From Candidatus Rokuibacteriota bacterium (GTDB lineage: Bacteria; Methylomirabilota; Methylomirabilia; Rokubacteriales; CSP1-6), in NCBI GenBank assembly GCA_016177555.1, contig JACOVB010000116.1, positions 1 through 10,165 on the forward strand: a DNA stretch of 10,165 nt, given 5' to 3'. A program made the position numbers and the translations under genes. The notes below the pieces were generated by a model. That model ran no database searches. It saw nothing but the letters and a program-made list of their open reading frames with translations, and was not told the origin of the DNA. This document shows positions 1 through 5,734 of this stretch, piece after piece. Positions within the stretch are counted from its first letter, which is position 1; each line of letters starts with the position of its first letter.

Positions 1-10
1 ATCCTGGGGG

Positions 11-44
11 CACTCCACGCGCGATGGTGCGAGGGCGGGGAGTG
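11..44 (+). promoter_or_regulatory. Imperfect hairpin just upstream of a Shine-Dalgarno
   Basis: Arms at 11-20 and 35-44 pair at 9 of 10 positions (the mismatch is A17/G38) around a 14-base loop. The 3' arm abuts the GGAGGAA ribosome-binding site at 44-50, so folding could affect access to it. It could equally be the end of an upstream transcript or chance pairing in GC-rich DNA. Confidence 0.25.
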
Positions 45-53
45 GAGGAAGAC

Positions 54-278
54 ATGGCGCGATTCCTGGTCGTGGTCCCGGAGGGGTTGCCCGAGGTGTA
101 CGAGGAGCTGACGGTGCACCTCTCGGGCGAGGACGTGGGCGTGATCATGGACAGACGGCGCGGGCACCGGCGCCAGCGCTGGACCACCACGCTGGCGGAA
201 CGCCGCTCCACCGAGCGGCGCGGCCGACCGGGCGCCGAGCCGTCCCTGGCTGTGGCCCCCTCAGCATTCCCCGCGTAG
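54..278 (+). CDS. Small Arg-rich protein with DRRxGxRR motif, unknown function
   Basis: A 74-residue protein that I cannot assign to a named family. The start at ATG 54 is preferred because GGAGGAA (44-50) lies at proper spacing; an in-frame ATG at 24 has no such site. Residues 1-31 read as a short hydrophobic-to-acidic fold (MARFLVVVPEGLPEVYEEL, then GEDVGVIMD). Two Arg clusters follow, DRRRGHRRQR at about 33-42 and ERRSTERRGR at about 49-58, and then a low-complexity Pro/Ala tail. There is no signal peptide or membrane segment. The basic repeats suggest nucleic-acid, phosphate or protein-tail binding, but that is inference. I have the impression that short proteins with this DRRxGxRR...ERR pattern recur in Rokubacteria-like genomes, where their role is unknown. 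It lies 92 bases before tmk and is probably a separate unit. Confidence 0.6.
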   Translation: MARFLVVVPEGLPEVYEELTVHLSGEDVGVIMDRRRGHRRQRWTTTLAERRSTERRGRPGAEPSLAVAPSAFPA

Positions 279-285
279 TCCCGCT

Positions 286-302
286 CGAAGACGACCTCTT
301 CG
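286..302 (+). terminator. Weak stem-loop after the small Arg-rich gene
   Basis: CGAAGA (286-291) and TCTTCG (297-302) form a perfect 6-bp stem with a 5-base loop, starting 8 bases after the stop codon at 276-278. No T-run follows, so it is at best a weak or Rho-assisted terminator. Confidence 0.2.
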
Positions 303-355
303 CCCCCTCCGCCCGCCGCCCCGGCTCGCCTGTCTCTGATCCCGATTCTTCCACG

Positions 356-364
356 TGTTAGAGT
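356..364 (+). promoter_or_regulatory. Extended -10 promoter element of tmk, probably leaderless
   Basis: TG-T-TAGAGT (356-364) matches an extended -10 (TGnTATAAT), with four of six hexamer positions conserved. Six bases separate it from the tmk ATG at 371, which places a predicted transcription start on the A of the start codon. This would explain why tmk has no Shine-Dalgarno. I see no good -35. Confidence 0.4.
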
Positions 365-370
365 ACGGCC

Positions 371-997
371 ATGCGCGGCGTGCTCGTCACGGTCGAGGGG
401 GTCGAGGGATCGGGAAAGACGACCCAGTGCGTCAGGCTCGCCGAGCACTTCCGTCGCAGCCAGCGCCAGGTCGTCCACACCAGCGAGCCCGACGGCACCC
501 CGCTCGGCATCGCCATCCGCTCCCTCTTCGAGCGTGAGGGCTCGCCGCCCACCTCGCTCACCCAGACCTTCCTCTTCATGGCGGCCCGCCAGCAGCATGT
601 CGCGGAGATCATCCGCCCCGCGCTGGCGCGGGGCGCCGTGGTGCTCTCCGATCGCTACACCGACGCCACGGTCGCCTACCAGGGCTACGGGCTCGGCATG
701 GACCTGCAGACGATCCGCGACCTGAACGCGCTGGCCACGGGCGGGTTGCTCCCCGATCTCACGTTCGTCCTGGACATCGAGCCCGCGGCTGGCATGCGCA
801 GGATCGGTGGCCGGAGGCTTGACGCCTTCGAGCGGATGGACCTGGCCTTTCACCAGCGGGTCCGCGAGGGCTACCTCGAGATGGCGCGGGCCGAGAAGAA
901 CCGCGTGGTCGTGCTCCGGGCCGACCAGGCCCCGGACGCGCTCTCCGCCGAGATCGCGCGCACCGTGGACGAGCGCCTCGATCGGCTCGACCGGTGA
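371..997 (+). CDS. tmk: Thymidylate (dTMP) kinase
   Basis: Phosphorylates dTMP to dTDP with ATP, the step shared by the de novo and salvage routes to dTTP; cytosolic and normally essential. The 208-residue length is typical. The Walker A loop is GVEGSGKT (residues 10-17). The substrate motif, usually REPGGTPLGE, appears as SEPDGTPLG (38-46), a mild deviation. DRY is at 94-96, followed by TDATVAYQG. The Arg-rich LID (RRIGGRR, 143-149, with FER to 155) together with an Arg-free P-loop points to the bacterial type II enzyme. The start at ATG 371 puts the P-loop at the usual distance. There is no Shine-Dalgarno; an extended -10 just upstream suggests a leaderless message. Its last codons overlap the GTG start of holB by 4 bases, indicating translational coupling in a tmk-holB-ricT operon. 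Confidence 0.96.
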   Translation: MRGVLVTVEGVEGSGKTTQCVRLAEHFRRSQRQVVHTSEPDGTPLGIAIRSLFEREGSPPTSLTQTFLFMAARQQHVAEIIRPALARGAVVLSDRYTDATVAYQGYGLGMDLQTIRDLNALATGGLLPDLTFVLDIEPAAGMRRIGGRRLDAFERMDLAFHQRVREGYLEMARAEKNRVVVLRADQAPDALSAEIARTVDERLDRLDR

Positions 998-1899
998 GCG
1001 ACCCCTTCGCGGAGATCCGCGGACAGGACGCGGCGGTCGACCTGCTCCGCAGGGCCCTCGCCACGGGGCATGTGGCCCACGCCTACGCCTTCGTGGGGCC
1101 CACGGGTTCCGGGCGCAAGACGACGGCGCTGGCCTTGGCCGGGGCGCTGGTGGCCCCCGCGGGCGGTCGCGCCGCCGCGCGCGCGGCGCGCGGCGTCCAC
1201 CCCGACGTGCACCTGATCGCGCCGACGCCGCCCGAGGACAAGCCGAAGGGCCCGCTCGCCCTCAGGATCGAGAATATTCGCGAGCTGGAGCGGCTCGCCT
1301 CCCTCCGCCCGGCCGAGGCCGCGGTGAAGGTGTTCATCGTGGACGACGCCGACCGGATGACGGCGGCGACGCCCCAGGCCTTTCTCAAGACGCTCGAGGA
1401 GCCGCCGGCGCACACGGTGATCGTGCTGATCCTGACCCAGCTCCGCGCGCTGCCGGCCACGGCGCTGTCGCGCTGCCAGGTGTTGCGCTTCCTCCCCGCT
1501 GTTCCCGAGGGCGGGCTGGCGTTGCTCCCTGGCGCCGCCGGCGAGGAGCGCGAGCGGGCGCTGCGCTGGCTCGAGGAGGCGCGGGCCCGCGGCGGGGAGG
1601 CCATCCTCAGGAGCGGCGAAGCGGTGGGCCGCGACCGCGACATCGCCGAGTCCGCCGTGGAGACGTGGTGGCTCTGGTATCGCGACCTGCTCTGCGGACG
1701 CGCCGGCGGCGATCCGGCCCTGGCCGTCTTCCGCGACCGGGCGACGCTCCTCGCCGAGCGCAGCGCCGCGCTCTCACTGCCGGAGATCGTCAAGGGACTC
1801 CGCGCTTGCCGGGAAGCCTGGCAGGCGCTTCAAGGCCACGTGTCGCCCCGGCTCACGGTGGAAGTGCTCCTGAGCCGCCTGGCGCACGGCGCCGCCTAG
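994..1899 (+). CDS. holB: DNA polymerase III delta' subunit (clamp-loader), zinc-module cysteines absent
   Basis: Delta' is a rigid AAA+ subunit of the clamp loader that opens and seats the beta clamp during replication. The protein has 301 residues (E. coli has 334) and a GTG start within the GTGA that overlaps the tmk stop. Visible features are FAEIRGQDAAVDLLRRAL at the N-terminus, a degenerate P-loop GPTGSGRKTT (35-44, with an extra Arg), GVHPDVHLI (67-75), IENIREL (92-98), the Walker-B-like VFIVDDADRM (113-122), LKTLEEPP (131-138) and the SRC motif (159-161). The C-terminal collar contains TWWLWYRDLL. Most bacterial delta' and tau proteins carry four zinc-binding Cys between the P-loop and GVHPD. 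Here that stretch (about 54-68, PAGGRAAARAARG) has none, so the zinc module is lost or reduced. The only Cys before residue 200 is that of SRC. Confidence 0.92.
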   Translation: MSDPFAEIRGQDAAVDLLRRALATGHVAHAYAFVGPTGSGRKTTALALAGALVAPAGGRAAARAARGVHPDVHLIAPTPPEDKPKGPLALRIENIRELERLASLRPAEAAVKVFIVDDADRMTAATPQAFLKTLEEPPAHTVIVLILTQLRALPATALSRCQVLRFLPAVPEGGLALLPGAAGEERERALRWLEEARARGGEAILRSGEAVGRDRDIAESAVETWWLWYRDLLCGRAGGDPALAVFRDRATLLAERSAALSLPEIVKGLRACREAWQALQGHVSPRLTVEVLLSRLAHGAA

Positions 1900-1904
1900 G
1901 GGAG
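1898..1904 (+). promoter_or_regulatory. Ribosome-binding site of ricT overlapping the holB stop
   Basis: AGGGGAG overlaps the holB TAG (1897-1899), with the ricT ATG at 1907. It fixes the ricT start and implies that ribosomes ending holB can re-initiate on ricT. Confidence 0.6.
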
Positions 1905-1906
1905 AT

Positions 1907-2782
1907 ATGAGCGAATCCACTGAGACGGGGCTCGCGGTCGAGGCGGAAGCTCCCTACCTGATCGGCGTGAGGCTGCGCGAGCCCGCGATGGCCGAGGACT
2001 ATCTCACGGCCGAGACGGATCTCCACGTCGGCGATTTCTGCGTGGTCGAGGGGGAAAACGGCAACCCCGTGGGCGAGGTGCGCCGCCCGCGGCGCCCGCT
2101 GCCCGAGTTCAGGCGCGACCGCCTCTACCGCAAGGTGCTCCGGCGCGCCACCGACCCCGAGGTGAGCGAGTGGCGCGGGCGGCGAGAGCGCGAGGGGCGG
2201 GCGGTCGAGACCTGCCAGCGCATGGCCCGCGCGAAGGGGCTCCAGATGAAGGTGGTGGATGTGGCCATCGAGCCCTCCGGGCGCCGGGTCGGGGTGTCCT
2301 TCACCTCGGAGGAGCGCGTGGACTTCCGCGATCTCGTGCGCGACCTCGCCCACGAGTTCCACGCGCGGATCGAGATGAAGCAGATCGGCGCCCGCGACAC
2401 CACCAAGCTGATGGACGGCATCGGCCCCTGCGGCCGGCAGCTCTGCTGCTCCTCGCACCTCAAGAAGTTCGATCCCATCTCGGTGAAGATGGCCAAGGCC
2501 CAGGACATGCCGCTCACCGACGGCCGGCTCCTGGGCAATTGCGGCCGGCTCAAGTGCTGCCTGCTCTACGAGTTCTCCACCTATGACGAGCTGCGCCACC
2601 GGCTGCCCAAGGTGGGCTCGGCGTGCCAGGCCGAGTGCGGGGGCGGCGGCTGCATGCAGGGCAAGGTCAAGTCGCTTCGCGTGCTCACGCAGTCAGTGGT
2701 CGTTGGCTTCCAGGACGGGACGGAGGCCGAGGTCCCGATCGAGCAAGTCACCTGGCAGGGGCGGCCCCACATCAAGCCGTAG
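1907..2782 (+). CDS. ricT: RicT/YaaT-type PSP1-domain protein
   Basis: RicT (B. subtilis YaaT) forms the RicA-RicF-RicT complex, which binds [4Fe-4S] clusters, assists RNase Y in mRNA maturation and affects phosphorelay in development. In lineages without RicA/F the PSP1 protein's role is less clear. This 291-residue protein has the full family signature: GIGPCGRQLCC (171-181), KKFDPISVKMAKAQ (186-199), then GNCGRLKCCLLYE (210-222). The conserved Cys are C175, C180, C181, C212, C217 and C218. C45 and C103 are additional. Unusually, the C-terminal part, where relatives have a plain barrel strand, reads GSACQAECGGGGCMQGKV (238-255) and adds C240, C244 and C249. It starts 7 bases after holB with AGGGGAG as ribosome-binding site. 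The holB-ricT pairing is conserved across distant bacteria, which supports the assignment. Confidence 0.9.
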   Translation: MSESTETGLAVEAEAPYLIGVRLREPAMAEDYLTAETDLHVGDFCVVEGENGNPVGEVRRPRRPLPEFRRDRLYRKVLRRATDPEVSEWRGRREREGRAVETCQRMARAKGLQMKVVDVAIEPSGRRVGVSFTSEERVDFRDLVRDLAHEFHARIEMKQIGARDTTKLMDGIGPCGRQLCCSSHLKKFDPISVKMAKAQDMPLTDGRLLGNCGRLKCCLLYEFSTYDELRHRLPKVGSACQAECGGGGCMQGKVKSLRVLTQSVVVGFQDGTEAEVPIEQVTWQGRPHIKP

Positions 2783-2795
2783 CAGCGACCACACA

Positions 2796-2840
2796 GTGCC
2801 CATAGGGGTGGGCACCTCGCACAGGTTCCTGTGCCCCCCC
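2796..2840 (+). promoter_or_regulatory. Two adjacent perfect dyads with a competing pairing, after ricT
   Basis: GTGCCCA (2796-2802) pairs with TGGGCAC (2809-2815) around a 6-base loop. GCACAGG (2819-2825) and CCTGTGC (2828-2834) form a second perfect dyad with only two central bases, followed by a C-run to 2840. GGGCAC (2810-2815) can alternatively pair with GTGCCC (2831-2836), so the two folds compete. The position 14 bases after the ricT stop suits a Rho-type 3' end. The mutually exclusive pairing also suits an attenuator or operator for the downstream response regulator. There is no U-tract. Confidence 0.4.
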
Positions 2841-2888
2841 GCATCCCCAGTGGAATCCATGGAGGGGAAAATTCGGAAGATTCATCCC

Positions 2889-2903
2889 TTACGTTACTTT
2901 ACT
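2889..2903 (+). repeat. Three tandem TTACN pentamers upstream of the response regulator
   Basis: TTACG, TTACT and TTACT follow one another without gaps, in the AT-richest stretch of the window (about 2865-2945), 63 bases before the GTG start. Such a patch in this genome usually marks a promoter or binding site. I could not place a convincing -35/-10 pair. Confidence 0.3.
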
Positions 2904-2952
2904 GAGATCAACGAGACTGGACCGTTCATTTCTGTGTTCTCGCAGACATCTC

Positions 2953-2960
2953 GAGGAGGG
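2953..2960 (+). promoter_or_regulatory. Ribosome-binding site fixing a GTG start
   Basis: GAGGAGGG lies 5 bases before GTG 2966. It supports that codon as the start of the response regulator, and the protein then begins exactly at the receiver domain. Confidence 0.7.
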
Positions 2961-2965
2961 CACTC

Positions 2966-3628
2966 GTGGCCACGATCCGGATCCTGCTCGCTGACGATCA
3001 CCCGGTGCTGAGGGCCGGCCTCAGGGCGCTCATCCACTCGCAGCCGGGGATGGAGGTCGTGGCCGAGGCGGCGGACGGCGCCGAAGCCGTCCGCAAGGCC
3101 GGCGAGACGGCGCCCGATCTCGCGCTCATGGATGTCACGATGCCCGGCATGAGCGGCATCGCCGCCATCGAGCAGCTCCGCCAGGCGAGCCCGCGCACGC
3201 GGGTGCTGGTGCTGACGGTGCACGGCGACGCCGACGCGAGAGCGGCGCTCGAGGCCGGCGCCTCGGGCTACGTGACCAAGGACATGGAGGGTCCCGAGAT
3301 CCTCAACGCAATCCGGGCGGTGTCGCGCGGGCGCACCTTCGTCGCCCATCTCCCCCGGGTCGGCCGAAGCCAGAGCGCGGGCGCAGGGGACGCCGCCGCC
3401 AAGCGCCTCAGCGAGCGCGAGCGCCAGGTGCTGGAGCTCGTGGCGCGGGGGCACACGAACCGCGAGGTGGCGGAGCGCCTGGCGCTGAGCGTCAAGACCG
3501 TGGAGACCTACCGCGCGCGCCTGTCCGACAAGCTCGGCCTCCGCTCCCGCGCCGAGCTGGTCCGCTTCGCGGCGGAGACCGGCCTTCTCGTCCTCCCGAG
3601 GACCCCTCCGCCACAGCCCGGCTCGTAA
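2966..3628 (+). CDS. NarL/FixJ-family response regulator (receiver + LuxR-type HTH)
   Basis: A 220-residue transcription factor activated by phosphotransfer from a sensor kinase. The receiver domain covers about 4-118: the acidic pair D10/D11 (LLADDHPVLRAGL), phospho-acceptor D56 (LALMDVTMPGMSG), T84 (VLVLTVHGD) and K105 (GYVTKD). After a Gly/Ala/Ser linker (133-144), the LuxR-type helix-turn-helix covers about 147-203, with LSERERQVLELVARGHTNRE, then ALSVKTVETYRARLSDKLGL. All switch residues are present, so it should be functional. No histidine kinase lies in the window, so it is an orphan here. It starts at GTG 2966 behind a strong Shine-Dalgarno, 183 bases from ricT, in its own probable transcription unit. 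It is inserted between ricT and metG, and its target genes cannot be told from the sequence. Confidence 0.93.
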   Translation: MATIRILLADDHPVLRAGLRALIHSQPGMEVVAEAADGAEAVRKAGETAPDLALMDVTMPGMSGIAAIEQLRQASPRTRVLVLTVHGDADARAALEAGASGYVTKDMEGPEILNAIRAVSRGRTFVAHLPRVGRSQSAGAGDAAAKRLSERERQVLELVARGHTNREVAERLALSVKTVETYRARLSDKLGLRSRAELVRFAAETGLLVLPRTPPPQPGS

Positions 3629-3754
3629 GCCTGTCGGGGATTCCTCGGAGGCGGTGTCAGAAAAGAACTGAACGAATATGAGTGGCTGGCGAGCGGGCCC
3701 CTCCGGTGTCGCCCAGGACCGGGCCCCGATCGCGCGAGTCCGATCCGAGACCCG

Positions 3755-3783
3755 CGCGCCCGGCCCGGCGCTTGACGGGCGCG
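3755..3783 (+). repeat. 8-bp inverted repeat overlapping the metG -35 box
   Basis: CGCGCCCG (3755-3762) and CGGGCGCG (3776-3783) are perfect inverted copies 13 bases apart. The right arm overlaps the last two bases of the putative -35 (3772-3777). It may be an operator for metG; GC-rich chance pairing is a real alternative. Confidence 0.25.
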
Positions 3784-3800
3784 TCGCAACTGTGTACGTT
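3772..3800 (+). promoter_or_regulatory. Sigma70-like promoter of metG
   Basis: TTGACG (3772-3777, five of six consensus) is separated by an optimal 17 bases from TACGTT (3795-3800, three of six). The predicted start near 3807 leaves a leader of about 13 bases before ATG 3820. The 191-base spacer 3629-3819 holds no other gene that I can support. Confidence 0.45.
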
Positions 3801-3819
3801 TCAAGGCGCTGACCCTGCC

Positions 3820-5718
3820 ATGACTCGACGCACGTTCTACCTCACGACGCCCATCTACTACGTGAACGCGCGCCCGCACCTTGGGCACGCGTGCACGACG
3901 ATCATGGCCGACGCCATGTGCCGCTACCGGCGCCTGCGCGGCGACCGCGTGTACTTCCTCACCGGCACGGACGAGCACGGCGACAAGATCGCGCAGGCCG
4001 CGGCCCGGGCGGGCGTGTCGCCCCAGGCCTACGCCGACGAGATCTCGGCCGCCTTTCTCGACACGTGGCAGCGCCTCGGCATCACGAACGACGACTTCAT
4101 CCGCACCACGGAGGCGCGGCACAAGGCGGTGGTGCAGCGGATTCTCCAGACGCTCCACGACGCGGGGGAGATCTACTTCGGCGAGTACGGCGGCAACTAC
4201 TGCTTCGGCTGCGAGCGCTTCTACACGGACAAGGAGATCGTCGAGGGCAAGTGCCCCGACCACCAGACCCCGCTCACCTTCATCAAGGAGAAGAACTACT
4301 TCTTCCGGATGTCGAAGTACCAGCCGTGGCTGATCACGCACATCGAGGAGCACCCGGGCTTCATCCAGCCCGAGCGCTACCGGAACGAGGTGCTGGGCTT
4401 CCTGCGCGAGCCGCTCCAGGATCTCTCCATCAGCCGGCCCCGATCGCGCCTGCAGTGGGGCATCCCGCTGCCGTTCGACGACCAGTACGTGACCTACGTG
4501 TGGTTCGACGCGCTCATCAACTACGCCTCGGCCCTGGGCTTCCCCGACGGCGACCTCTACCGGGATCTCTGGCCGCACTGCGAGCACCTGATCGGCAAGG
4601 ACATCCTCAAGCCCCACGGCGTCTACTGGCCCACCATGCTCAGGGCGGCGGGGATCCCGATCTACCAGCGGCTCAACGTGCACGGCTACTGGTCGCTCGG
4701 CGGCGGGAAGATGTCCAAGTCCGTCGGCAATGTAGTGGAGGCCTTCCAGCTCACCGACAAGTACGGCTACGATGCCTTCCGCTACTTCCTCCTGCGGGAG
4801 ATGAACTTCGGGCTGGACGCCTCCTTCAGCGAGGAGGCGCTGGTGGGGCGACTCAACGCCGACCTGGCCAACGACCTCGGCAACCTCGTGAGCCGCGCGA
4901 CCACCCTCATCGTCAACTTCGGGCGCGGCCAGGTGCCCGCGCCGGGACCGGAGGGCGCCGAGGAAGCCTCCGTGCGCGAGACGCTCGAGCGCGTCCGGCG
5001 CGAGGTGGACGCGGCCATGGAGGAGTTCGCCTTCCAGCGGGCGCTCGGCGCCATCTGGGAATTCGTCGGCCGCGTGAATCGCTACGTGGACTCGGCCGCC
5101 CCGTGGGCGCTCGCGAAGGACGCAGGCCACGCCGAGCGGCTTCGCACGGTGCTGTACACCCTGGGCGAGTCGCTGCGGTGCCTCGGCATCGTGCTGGATC
5201 CATTCCTGCCGGAGGCGGCCGGGAAGATCCGAGCCGCCGTCGGGACGGGGGCGCCGAGCCTCGCCGATCTCGAGTGGGGCCGCCTGGCCCCGGGCACGCC
5301 CGTCCGGAAGGCCCCCGGCCTCTTCCCGCGCATCGAGGTGAAGGTGAGCGAGACGTCGCAAGCCGCCGGCACAGCCGCCGTCCAGTCATCTGGCTCGAGA
5401 ATCACGCTCGACGACTTCAAGAAGGTGGACTTGCGGGTTGCGGAGGTGGTGGCGGCAGAGAAGGTTGCCAGGTCGAGGAAGCTCCTCAAGCTCACGGTGA
5501 AGCTGGGCGAGGAGATGCGCACACTCATCGCCGGCATCGCCGAGCATTACGCGCCGGAGGCGCTCGTCGGCCGCAAGGTGATCGTCGTCGCCAACCTGGA
5601 GCCCGCGACGCTGATGGGGGTCGAGTCCAACGGCATGGTCCTCGCCGGCTCCACCGACGGGACGGTGTCGCTCCTGATGCCCGACAAGGATCTCCCCCCG
5701 GGCTCCAGGGTCAAGTAG
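3820..5718 (+). CDS. metG: Methionyl-tRNA synthetase with C-terminal tRNA-binding domain
   Basis: Charges tRNA-Met (initiator and elongator) with methionine using ATP; cytosolic and essential. It has 632 residues. The class I catalytic domain has HLGH (20-23, the HIGH motif), GTDEHGDKI (49-57) and KMSKS (297-301). The zinc knuckle is C128-x2-C131 with C145-x2-H148, the single-knuckle arrangement. QWGIPLPFD (212-220) and YVWFDALINY (226-235) are also typical. The anticodon-binding helical domain runs from about 330 to 500. A linker (about 505-525) leads to an OB-fold tRNA-binding domain of the Trbp111 type (about 526-632, ITLDDFKKVDLRVAEVV then GVESNGMVLAG), usually the dimerisation part. The start at ATG 3820 begins directly at the catalytic fold. 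An in-frame ATG at 3682 would add 46 unrelated residues and would lie upstream of the predicted promoter. Only a weak AAGG (3803-3806) precedes the start. Confidence 0.97.
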   Translation: MTRRTFYLTTPIYYVNARPHLGHACTTIMADAMCRYRRLRGDRVYFLTGTDEHGDKIAQAAARAGVSPQAYADEISAAFLDTWQRLGITNDDFIRTTEARHKAVVQRILQTLHDAGEIYFGEYGGNYCFGCERFYTDKEIVEGKCPDHQTPLTFIKEKNYFFRMSKYQPWLITHIEEHPGFIQPERYRNEVLGFLREPLQDLSISRPRSRLQWGIPLPFDDQYVTYVWFDALINYASALGFPDGDLYRDLWPHCEHLIGKDILKPHGVYWPTMLRAAGIPIYQRLNVHGYWSLGGGKMSKSVGNVVEAFQLTDKYGYDAFRYFLLREMNFGLDASFSEEALVGRLNADLANDLGNLVSRATTLIVNFGRGQVPAPGPEGAEEASVRETLERVRREVDAAMEEFAFQRALGAIWEFVGRVNRYVDSAAPWALAKDAGHAERLRTVLYTLGESLRCLGIVLDPFLPEAAGKIRAAVGTGAPSLADLEWGRLAPGTPVRKAPGLFPRIEVKVSETSQAAGTAAVQSSGSRITLDDFKKVDLRVAEVVAAEKVARSRKLLKLTVKLGEEMRTLIAGIAEHYAPEALVGRKVIVVANLEPATLMGVESNGMVLAGSTDGTVSLLMPDKDLPPGSRVK

Positions 5719-5734
5719 CCGAGGTCCGGCACGC

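Noticed and set aside
994..1899. Frameshift as the cause of the missing zinc cysteines in delta'
   Set aside because: The frame is uninterrupted and GVHPDVHLI follows in register, so substitution explains it better than a frameshift; a local miscall in the G/C run cannot be excluded.
3682..3819. 46-residue upstream extension of MetRS
   Set aside because: No homology to MetRS N-termini, no ribosome-binding site, and it contains the likely promoter.
3508..5361. 617-codon open frame on the minus strand
   Set aside because: Antisense shadow of metG and the response regulator. The translation is a low-complexity Arg/Gly/Ala/His/Val mix with no motif, as expected from extreme third-position GC.
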